Assembly: GCA_024195585.1 (NCBI GenBank)
Contig: SWBL01000593.1
Coordinates: 1-18,104 of the forward strand
Reading direction: 5' to 3'
Source of the DNA: Aureobasidium sp. EXF-3400
Lineage: Eukaryota > Ascomycota > Dothideomycetes > Dothideales > Saccotheciaceae
Length of the DNA stretch: 18,104 bases
Shown: positions 1 through 7,365 of the stretch, in pieces
Position numbering within the stretch: the first letter of the stretch is position 1
Layout of the letters: each line of letters begins with the position of its first letter
Notes under the pieces: generated by a model
Databases searched by the model: none
What the model saw: the letters and a program-made list of their open reading frames with translations, nothing else
What the model was told of the DNA's origin: nothing
Translations under genes and position numbers: made by a program

Positions 1-1541
1 TAAGTAGCTAGTAGCTCTATAGGCTAAGTTTAGCTAATATAGAAGTAGTTAATAGTTAACTAATTCGAAGGGGAGGACTAAGGCTTTAATATAGTAGTTC
101 GAAAGGCTCGCTTAGTAAGCTCTTACTTATGCTTCTTATAGCTACGCATAATTAGCTCTCGTATACGACGAGAGGGCGCCTCTAGAGTGCCCTCGCTACG
201 TCGAACTACCTCTCGCTAGTGCTAAGCTATATGGAAGATTACCTCGTAGTAGTAGCTATAGCTAATAAAGCAAGTAAGGCTATGGCGCGCTTTAATATAA
301 TAGCGTAGAGGGTCCTTATAGTTCTAGTAGTCTTATATACTACTCTAAAACAGCACTCGTTTATCTATATACCGATTAGTAGTAGCTTCTAAGCGCTCTA
401 AGCAGCGATGACGGTTTTAACTAGATTGCTAAGGCTAAGGCGTTAAGGCTTTATACGCTAGCGGTAATTTAGCTACTAGCTCTAAGCCATTAGGAGTCTA
501 TATTGACTTAATAGTAATAGAGAGTTCCTTTATGCCGCTCTAGCTATTAAAGCGGATAAGATCTATAGCCTTCTTCTAGCGCTTAGTGCCCTCTTCCTCT
601 CTAAGTAGAGTAACGACTTTAGTCTAATAGATACCGCGAGTGCTAGTTAAAGCTATAATAGCTCTAACCTTCTATGTATAGAAGAGGGCTATCTAACGAC
701 CCTCTAATATAGGGATAGCAGTGTTATTTAGCTCTTTAAGAACCTCTAACTATGGCTTGTTACTACTAGCAAGGGTGGTATTAGCGTTAGATAGCTTCTT
801 ATAGTTCTAGCGAGTGTTATATAATAGCTTAAATAGCATAATAGCGACGATAGGCGAAGTAGTAGTAGTAGGAGCTAAATTTGATAATACTCTACGTGCG
901 TAGAGGGTCCCTATAGCCTTCTAAGTAGCCTTGCTAACTTTAGTGACTTTATTAGTAGTTATAGTTAAACGACGGCTTATTAGCGCTAAGCTAGTAGAAG
1001 GCTTCGCAGGTTAAACTTAAGGCGCGAGGGCCTATATCTTAGTCTTCCTTAAGATATTTAACATACGCTTTTTTCCTAACGTGTTTATTACATTAGAAAG
1101 AGGCTTCCGAGCGGCGGATACCTTATTAGAAGGTAGTTATAGTCGTTGTTTAGCTAGTTAGCGCTTCGCTAGAGCCTGTCGTAAGCTAGCTTAAGGGAGC
1201 GTCTATTCGTCTATAAGGCGAGCTAGTGCCTTGCTACGCGTAGATCGAGGTGTTATAGATAGAGAGGCATTAGTAGCCTCCTCTTAAGTATCTTTAAAGT
1301 GTATACGACGTCTTAAGCCTATATAGCTTAGTGGTTAAGCTAGCGAGGGTGGTAGCTCTAAGAGGCTCGATTTACGAGTTCTACTCTACGAGCGCGTACG
1401 GCGAGTGCTAAAACTAGCTGCTGCTGCTAGTAGCGCATCTAAGGTAGTGGATTGATCTATATCGACGTGTAAACAGTGTAAATTAAGTGTAGTAAGTGGT
1501 ATATAGTTGGATTAGCGCGAGTAATTAGCTGCTCTAAGCAT
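1..1541. repeat. RIP-degraded repeat (probable dead transposable element)
   Basis: The block is extremely rich in TpA and almost lacks CpA and TpG: the first 129 bases contain neither. Bases to the right of about 1545 have normal amounts of both. CpG is retained, so the block is not simply AT-rich. This is the footprint of repeat-induced point mutation, which converts CpA to TpA in duplicated DNA of Pezizomycotina. The right edge is sharp, around 1535-1560. The left edge lies outside the window. No terminal repeats or recognisable transposase or reverse-transcriptase motif could be identified, so the element class is unknown. The RIP call rests on dinucleotide pattern read by eye. Confidence 0.85.
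1..1541 (-). pseudogene. RIP-killed reading frame inside the degraded repeat
   Basis: Reading the minus strand in one frame from an ATG at 1541-1539 down to base 3 gives about 513 codons interrupted by 33 stops. All 33 are TAG or TAA and none is TGA, as expected when CAG, CAA and TGG codons are converted by CpA-to-TpA mutation. Between stops the residues look protein-like: a Ser/Thr/Arg-rich first half, then a charged Lys/Glu/Gln-rich part around 840-240. No family was recognised. The plus-strand frame of the same codon phase has a comparable number of stops (I counted 27 in the first 900 bases against 21 on the minus strand), so the strand assignment is tentative. Confidence 0.4.
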
Positions 1542-1832
1542 CGAGATCGAAGTTGGGGGTGGCGAATTCTAATGAATTTTGAAACCGAGAATATCGGAGT
1601 TAATTCTCCACAATCACATGCGAGTTGAACTTTGGAAAGCGCGACTCGATTCTCTTGAAGAGCAAGCAACCCTGCCAACGACGGCCGAAATCTTGTAGAC
1701 GCTGCCGTCGCAGTCGCGAGGCGGTTCGGGGCTGCACCGCTGGTTTTTGATTCTAGTCGATCGGGACGCGAAGTCTTCGACCATGTACTAAACACTCAAC
1801 CCTCGGACTTGTCACGTCGCCAACGCGTCAAT
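1542..1832 (+). promoter_or_regulatory. Short promoter/leader region of the RecQ gene with minimal uORF
   Basis: Only about 290 bp separate the RIP edge from the RecQ start codon, so the promoter must be compact or extend into the degraded repeat. No TATA box is evident. A minimal upstream ORF, ATG-TAC-TAA, lies at 1783-1791, 41 nt before the main ATG. If the leader includes it, it could lower or gate initiation. An open frame on the minus strand across 1457-1795 is not believed. Confidence 0.4.
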
Positions 1833-4613
1833 ATGAACTACACCAATTTGACCGTAATAGGCCTCCGAGAGGAATTGGCCAATCGTGGCCTGTCTACTAC
1901 CGGCATCAAGCTTAAGAAAGACTTGATTGCACGTCTGCAGCAAGACGACAACGACAAAGCCGACGCGTCGTCCGCTGCCAACCCACAATCCTCCATCACG
2001 GTCAAAGCAGAGGCCGACATCGACGTTCCGTCTGCCATAGTCAAGGCCGAAGTTCCACCTGTGCCGCCCATCGAGCCATCAGAATACGGCTCCGACGACC
2101 TGTTTGACGAGCTCGATGCCGATGCCCTTATTAGTGCGAGCCAGCAGTCCCAGTCAGCCCTTCTCAAACCCGAATCCTCTTTTGCTGTTCCGCCCACTCC
2201 AACGCTCAAGCGTCCACCTCCAGAAGAAGATGACTTCTCCGGCGATGAGATATTCAACGACCCGGGAATTGAAGAGATATGGACCTCGTCACAGCAGGAG
2301 AGACGTGCTGCTGAAGCACCCATCGACAAACCCGAACATGTTGCCCTCATCCGCAGGCTGCTGCGAGAGAAGTTCGGTTATCCTGGCTTCCGCGGCGAAC
2401 AAGAGAAGGCTATACTTTCCCTCCTAAGGGGTGAAAACACTCTTGCCATCTTCCCTACAGGTGCAGGAAAATCGCTTTGCTACCAAATTCCAGCAATTGC
2501 CTTCCCGCTCATGGACAAGATGAGTGGCAACGAACGACCACATGGAGCTGGCCTCACACTCGTCGTTTCACCTCTCATCGCCTTGATGAAAGATCAGACT
2601 GATGCCCTGAAAAAACGTGGCATCGCTGCTGATTGCTCTGACTCGACAAAAACCTATGAGCAGCATCAACAGATTCATGCAGATATCCACGCTGGCAAAC
2701 TACGCCTGCTCTATGTGTCACCAGAGAAGCTCAGCAACGAAGCTTTTGTTGCAAGCATGAAACACGTCGCAGGTGGTGTACGATTAGTTGCTGTCGACGA
2801 GGCTCATTGTATCTCTGAATGGGGCCATTCCTTCCGTCCGACATATTTGATGGTAGAGCGTTTCACTAAAGAGATCAAGGCCGAGAGGGTCATTTGCTTG
2901 ACAGCAACTGCAACTCCCAAAGTCGCCGAAGACGTACGCGCTGCATTCGATATCCTAGAACGCAATGAATTCCGCACCAGTCCCTATCGCCCCAACCTCA
3001 GACTGGAAGCAGTCGCTACGGATTCGCAAGAAGCCAAGCTTCCGCTACTGTTCAAATGGCTCAGGGAACACCCTGGCAGTACCATAGTCTACGTCACTCT
3101 CCAACAACAAGCCGAAGACTTATGCAAGGTACTGCGCTCAAAGTCATTCAATGCTGCCTTCTACCACGCCGGCATGAAAGTCGAAGAGAAGACGGCCGTA
3201 CAGGACAGTTTTATGGCCGACAAGATCCGCATTGTTGTCGCGACCATCGCTTTTGGTATGGGTATCGACAAATCAGACATCAGAGGAGTGGTTCATCTTG
3301 ATCTCGCTTCTACAGTCGAAGAGTACAGCCAGCAGATTGGCCGTGCAGGAAGAGATGGAGAGCCTGGTTACTGCATAATGTTCATCTGCCACTCAGACAT
3401 CTACTTACGCCAGAATTTCAGCCTCGGCGACCTGCCTTCTCGTAAGTCGTTGCTGGAGTTGCTCAAAGATGTATTCGGACGCGAACGCACGCGGGATACA
3501 GAAGGAGAAGTGATCAAGTTGGCACACCGCGAGCTGTCGACTCTTTATGATATTCGTCTTAGCCCGCTTGGTGTCGTTTTCGCTGCGCTTGAGCTGAGAT
3601 TTGATCTTCTTCGTGCCATCACACCGGAGTACACCAGTTATCAATTCGAGGACAAAGGACGTTACCACGCGGTAGCGTCCAGTGATCATTCGCCAGAGGC
3701 CAGAGCCATCTATTCCATGTCGACCAAAGCCATCAAGAATTTCACTTTTGACATGAATGCAGCTACCCGCAGAGGTCTCATGCGTGCTGATCTCGTCCAA
3801 AAACTGGACAGCTGGAATGCTACCGGAGTCATCATGCTGAAGACCTCAGGAGTCTTGAACCGCTACCGAGTCTTGAGCCCTCTGCCCACAGCCGAAGCGG
3901 ACATTCAGGCTCTGGCTGACGATCTCTTTGCAGACATGGCTCAGCGCGAGAAGGACGCTCTTGGTCGCATTGATCAGATGGTGGGTCTTATCACAGGTAA
4001 AAGCTGCCTAGCTCTTGGTCTTGCAGAGCACTTTGGGATGGACCTGCCAGATGGCAGACGCTCGTGTGGACATTGCACTTATTGTGCCTGGGGAGAAGCG
4101 GCAACTTTAGCACCAAAGCCTGCTCCACCACTGAATGTAGAGGGCGTCAAGCGAGTCCTGGCCGCTTGTCCTCATGATGATCCCAGACTGTTGGCACGCG
4201 TCGCGTTCGGTATCAAGAGCCCGAGAATTACTCAGCTGAAGCTCGACAAAAGCCCTGTGTTTGAGTCACTTGCCGACCACGAGTTCAACGTAAGTCACCA
4301 TGAAAGGAATACACCTTCAATTATACTGACTTTTTCACAGACTTTACTCAGAGAATTTGAGGCAGCTTGTAGGACTGCTGCCCATGGACCTCTGGACGTA
4401 ATGCCGACTCCGGTCAAGACTAAGAGCTCGACCAAAACGACCTGGAGCGCAGGCCGCTCAGGCTCAACTAGCAGTAACAGGGGTCGCGGAGGAAGCAGTT
4501 ACAGTCGCGGGTCGAGCGATGGCTACAGGAGAGGAGGAAGCAGCAGTAGCGGCAGTAGCTACAGCAGAGGCGGTTACAAGCGAGGCCGTGGAACATACGG
4601 ATCCTATCGTTGA
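1833..4613 (+). CDS. RecQ family ATP-dependent 3'-5' DNA helicase with N-terminal SAP domain
   Basis: Predicted nuclear superfamily 2 helicase that unwinds recombination and replication intermediates. The start is the ATG at 1833; the open frame extends upstream to 1809 only through non-ATG codons. One intron at 4290-4340 (51 nt, GTAAGT...CACAG, branch ACTGAC) lies between codons and keeps the frame open. The spliced product is 909 aa instead of 926. Domains: SAP-like DNA-binding motif at about 6-37; acidic linker; Walker A FPTGAGKS 207-214; DEAH box 322-325; motif III TATAT 357-361; motif VI QIGRAGRDG 501-509; zinc-binding cysteines 725, 745, 748 and 751 with RecQ spacing. Removing the intron restores a conserved fungal RecQ C-terminal segment around residue 819. 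There is no obvious HRDC domain. The tail from about 851 is Gly/Ser/Arg-rich with two SYSRG units. RecQ identity is firm; which subclass is not resolved. Confidence 0.95.
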   Translation: MNYTNLTVIGLREELANRGLSTTGIKLKKDLIARLQQDDNDKADASSAANPQSSITVKAEADIDVPSAIVKAEVPPVPPIEPSEYGSDDLFDELDADALISASQQSQSALLKPESSFAVPPTPTLKRPPPEEDDFSGDEIFNDPGIEEIWTSSQQERRAAEAPIDKPEHVALIRRLLREKFGYPGFRGEQEKAILSLLRGENTLAIFPTGAGKSLCYQIPAIAFPLMDKMSGNERPHGAGLTLVVSPLIALMKDQTDALKKRGIAADCSDSTKTYEQHQQIHADIHAGKLRLLYVSPEKLSNEAFVASMKHVAGGVRLVAVDEAHCISEWGHSFRPTYLMVERFTKEIKAERVICLTATATPKVAEDVRAAFDILERNEFRTSPYRPNLRLEAVATDSQEAKLPLLFKWLREHPGSTIVYVTLQQQAEDLCKVLRSKSFNAAFYHAGMKVEEKTAVQDSFMADKIRIVVATIAFGMGIDKSDIRGVVHLDLASTVEEYSQQIGRAGRDGEPGYCIMFICHSDIYLRQNFSLGDLPSRKSLLELLKDVFGRERTRDTEGEVIKLAHRELSTLYDIRLSPLGVVFAALELRFDLLRAITPEYTSYQFEDKGRYHAVASSDHSPEARAIYSMSTKAIKNFTFDMNAATRRGLMRADLVQKLDSWNATGVIMLKTSGVLNRYRVLSPLPTAEADIQALADDLFADMAQREKDALGRIDQMVGLITGKSCLALGLAEHFGMDLPDGRRSCGHCTYCAWGEAATLAPKPAPPLNVEGVKRVLAACPHDDPRLLARVAFGIKSPRITQLKLDKSPVFESLADHEFNVSHHERNTPSIILTFSQTLLREFEAACRTAAHGPLDVMPTPVKTKSSTKTTWSAGRSGSTSSNRGRGGSSYSRGSSDGYRRGGSSSSGSSYSRGGYKRGRGTYGSYR
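4290..4340 (+). other. In-frame 51-nt intron of the RecQ gene
   Basis: The donor GTAAGT follows a complete Asn codon and the acceptor CACAG precedes ACT. A TACTGAC branch-like motif sits about 10 nt before the acceptor, with a T-run between them. The length is a multiple of three with no stop, so translation alone does not reveal it. The 17 residues it would encode break an otherwise continuous conserved segment of the RecQ C-terminus. Confidence 0.85.
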
Positions 4614-4924
4614 GCGAAGGATTCAAAAGCTCGAAGTATGACCATAATCGACAGTAGAGAGTGATTGACTAGAAGTAAGTATTGTTGCTCATGCAGGCAT
4701 GAATAATGAAAGCATACATAACGATGTATGAATTGCGATTACAGACGATTGATTTGAATGCTTCACTGGGCAAAAAAGAAAGGAAATTAGAAACGAGATG
4801 GGGGGGGGGGGGGGGGGGGGGGGAAAGGTAGATAATGATATTGATATCCAAAACTCCATTGACATATAGCAATTCCTCCAGAAACCTCTACGATACAAAC
4901 TTACTATGGACAAAAAAGAGTACT
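4614..4924. other. Convergent intergenic region, RecQ to Cys-rich gene
   Basis: This stretch holds the 3' ends of two converging genes. The only notable structure is the G homopolymer at 4800-4823, listed separately. No coding region is supported: frames crossing the homopolymer read as poly-proline or poly-glycine artefacts. Confidence 0.6.
4800..4823 (+). repeat. G homopolymer, 24 consecutive G
   Basis: There are 24 uninterrupted G residues on the plus strand, followed by AAAGG. Tracts of this kind can form intramolecular G-quadruplexes and are prone to length change and sequencing error. It sits about 190 bp downstream of the RecQ stop codon, in the gap between convergent genes. Confidence 0.9.
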
Positions 4925-5224
4925 CTAAGGAGGAGAAGCATTAGCAAAACAAGCCTTTTCAGCGATCTCCAAGATGGCAGTAGCAGAGTCAACAGTGTCT
5001 GTGTGATTCATCACATCAACATCACCAGTAGATGCAGCACAGCGAGCAAACTCTCTAGAGTGATAAATGCAGCCTCTGCAGCTCGAGTGACGGCAACCAT
5101 TGCAGGTCACAACGTATGTGGATTGAGTGTATCTGCAACGACAGCAGGTCCAAGGCATTGTTTTGGATATGTGTGGGTTGTAGGTGGGTTTCGGGGATGG
5201 GTGTGGAGGTGAACGGTGAGGCAT
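4925..5224 (-). CDS. Small cysteine-rich protein, RanBP2-like zinc-finger spacing
   Basis: A predicted 99-aa protein starting at the ATG at 5224 and ending with TAG. The frame stays open upstream to 5368 but without an ATG, so a 5' exon cannot be excluded. A second in-frame ATG at 5158 would give 77 aa. The core is W25-x-C27-C28-x-C30-x10-C41-x2-C44-x-H46-x2-C49-x2-C52. The W-x-C-x2-C-x10-C-x2-C part matches the spacing of RanBP2-type zinc fingers, although the usual central Asn is Gln here. It is followed directly by a further H/C/C set that could bind a second metal. The N-terminus is Pro/His/Ser-rich; the C-terminal half has no motif. The ordered cysteines argue that it is a real gene, although its flanks are low in complexity. 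Function is unknown; similar short Cys/His proteins are common and uncharacterised in ascomycetes. Confidence 0.6.
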   Translation of the reverse strand: MPHRSPPHPSPKPTYNPHISKTMPWTCCRCRYTQSTYVVTCNGCRHSSCRGCIYHSREFARCAASTGDVDVMNHTDTVDSATAILEIAEKACFANASPP

Positions 5225-6507
5225 TGTAGAGGTGGTGATATGGTTGTTGTTATATAGGAGTTTACCGGTGGAGGGGAGTAGGTGAGTGGAAGGGATGGAG
5301 ACAAAGATGTTGGATGTGGACAATGGAAGATCAAAGAATGGATTGATGGGAGTTTTTGTCGTTGACAAAGGGAGAGTATAGATTTCTTAGAGGACATGAG
5401 TTGATGTAGATCTTGAGATAAAGGATTTTCTTCCATTGATGGAGAGCTAAGTTAATCAAGAGTCTTAGGGCCATATCTGTGGTTATCGGATTGTGATGAG
5501 TATGTTAGCGATGTTTGTGAGAGTAACCATGTGTATGGAGACCATAATTTGACTGTAAACGAGAAAATGATAATGGCCAGGATTTTGGAGCTCTGTCTTT
5601 AAAAACGTGAAGTAAAATGTTCGACAAGAATACAAGCTATTCTAGGAAGCTACCAGCTAGTGTAGACTGCAGCTTCCATGGTAATAGAAGGTCCTCGTAG
5701 TAGATTGTTTATGGAGGCAGGGTCGTCCCAGCAACATTGACTACATCCTCGGCTGGACTTCATTCGCCTAGAATGAAAATGAAGAAGAGAAGGAAGGAGC
5801 CAACTCTACGGGCACGGAAGAGCTCTTGCAGTAATCACATAGGTGATGAGATGCTACCATCTGCCAGGGTGAGCAATGTGGCAGTGTTGCATCACATGAA
5901 GTGCAGAAAATCGCTCAATCTGGCACATACCTAGACTCTTTGTGTATCAAGGCACATCTAGGCACATCTGACAACGTGCAGAGCTTACTCTCGTGAGTTC
6001 CGTCAAGCCGTTCAAACTTTGCATGTCGTTACCTGTTTTATCAAATACTTCACGCTAGGTAGCTTTGAGCTTGACTAAATCCCTCACCACCCCTTGAGTT
6101 CGAGTATGAGGGACAGGTATATAGTCAGAGGGTACAACTGCTACCACAGGATCTTGGTATGCATTCATTAGAACCACTGGATAAAGCAGCCAGGAGAGCA
6201 TCTCTTGACAACAGACTCAAGTCATCGAGTTCTCGTTCGCCAGTTCGATGACCTTCAGCATGTTCGATGACCTTCGTCCCTTGGAAAACCCTCAACCAGA
6301 CCTTGTCCAGAGAACCCAACACGTTGAAGCGGCTGCATGAAACTACTGGCATGTCTGCAAGGAAGGAAAGTTGCAGACGAAGTCAGGTGGCTGCTGTTCA
6401 AAGGTTCGGCATTCTCCGAACGTACTTTCCCAACTCAACGCAAATTGCGGCTCAACTCTTGTCGCGTCTCTTGTATGTATATACCATAATCATTCAATTC
6501 CTAAACC
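5225..6507. other. Divergent intergenic region, about 1.3 kb
   Basis: This lies between the minus-strand Cys-rich gene and the plus-strand psq/CENP-B-type gene, so it should contain both promoters. No open frame in it looks coding. Small repeats are present: GGCACATCT twice at 5951-5959 and 5961-5969; GTTCGATGACCTTC twice at 6243-6256 and 6262-6275; and an inverted repeat GTTCGG/CCGAAC at 6404-6421. TATATA at 6478-6483 is only 25 nt before the ATG at 6508. Confidence 0.5.
6243..6275. repeat. 14-bp tandem direct repeat
   Basis: GTTCGATGACCTTC occurs at 6243-6256 and again at 6262-6275, a 19-nt period with a 5-nt spacer. It lies about 240 bp upstream of the psq/CENP-B-type gene. It could be a paired binding site or a small replication-slippage duplication. 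Confidence 0.7.
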
Positions 6508-7365
6508 ATGGAGCAGGTCAACGAGGATCAATCCTTGCCTCGAAAAGCACCAAGGCTGGTGTATCCCCCAGTCATTGAGAAGAAACCCCCGAAACCAAAA
6601 CCGGTCCTGGAATATCATTTGATTGAACAAAAGATCACCAGCGCAATCACTGATTTCAAGGCTGGCAAATTCACAAGCTTGGCTGAAGCTGGAAGGGCCA
6701 ACGGAATCACTGAAAGATCTGGATATTTTCGACTCCGTGCTCGTGCAGCTGGAAGGGCCTCCAAGTCCGATCGAATCAAGAACGGCAGCCAACGTCTCAG
6801 CCCAGAACAAGAAATTATCCTGTGTCAGTATGTTGACAGTCTAGACGATATCCGCGCCCTACACCGCAAGATTGGTGAAAAGGCGTACAGCATGTTATGT
6901 GAAAATCTCGCGGCAGACGAAGCGCTACCAAAGCCTCTGGGCAAACAATGGCCCGCTCGGTTCCTGGAACGTCATCCAGGGATCACGGCTCGTCGACCAA
7001 GGCCTAATACTGCGTCACAAACCACAGAGCCAGAAGATGAATCCAATGAAGAAGCTCATACGACCGACATAAGCAACGAAGGGCCGCAGCTTCTTCTCGA
7101 CTGTCAGAGATATCTCGACCGCTCTATTGAGGTGGATGATGAGACGACCAGTCAAGCCCAGTCTCCCTGCACCGGCCCTGCAGTCCCAGCTAACGTCTTG
7201 ATTATCACGAGCGGCACGAGCAGTGTCGACAGAAACGTGTCATCTCCTACCGCAACTCCTCCTGATCGTCTAGCAGCCGGAGGCTCTACAACAACTTCTT
7301 TTTTGTCGGCAATCAGGAGCAGTCTTGCCGAACATAGGATGACTTTCTCAAGCCGTCTTACGTGA
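6508..7365 (+). CDS. Pogo/CENP-B-like DNA-binding protein lacking a DDE transposase domain
   Basis: The product is 285 aa, with ATG in good context (AACCATGG) and no intron seen. Residues about 42-80 resemble a psq-type helix-turn-helix: a basic region, AITDFKAGKFTSLAEAGRAN, then a recognition-helix-like segment. Residues about 96-160 match the Tc5/CENP-B-type DNA-binding domain seen next to it in pogo-like transposases, including the closing GKQWPARFLERHPGI. In active pogo elements a DDE integrase domain follows. Here the rest (about 165-285) is acidic then Ser/Thr/Pro-rich, with no catalytic motif, and the frame ends at 7365. The base composition is normal, without RIP. It is therefore either a truncated transposase or a host gene that captured the DNA-binding half. 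The target site is unknown. Confidence 0.75.
   Translation: MEQVNEDQSLPRKAPRLVYPPVIEKKPPKPKPVLEYHLIEQKITSAITDFKAGKFTSLAEAGRANGITERSGYFRLRARAAGRASKSDRIKNGSQRLSPEQEIILCQYVDSLDDIRALHRKIGEKAYSMLCENLAADEALPKPLGKQWPARFLERHPGITARRPRPNTASQTTEPEDESNEEAHTTDISNEGPQLLLDCQRYLDRSIEVDDETTSQAQSPCTGPAVPANVLIITSGTSSVDRNVSSPTATPPDRLAAGGSTTTSFLSAIRSSLAEHRMTFSSRLT

Noticed and set aside
1457..1795. 112-aa open frame on the minus strand upstream of RecQ
   Set aside because: It crosses the RIP boundary, has no recognisable motif and opposes the RecQ leader; it is a different frame from the RIP-damaged one.
1809..1832. Upstream start of the RecQ frame
   Set aside because: The codon at 1809 is TTG; the first ATG is at 1833 and already precedes the SAP motif.
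4669..4913. Proline-rich open frames on the minus strand
   Set aside because: They are produced by the G homopolymer at 4800-4823 and have no coding support.
5225..5368. N-terminal extension of the Cys-rich protein
   Set aside because: The codon at 5368 is TTG on the minus strand and the stretch is low-complexity; ATG at 5224 is the first acceptable start, though a 5' exon remains possible.
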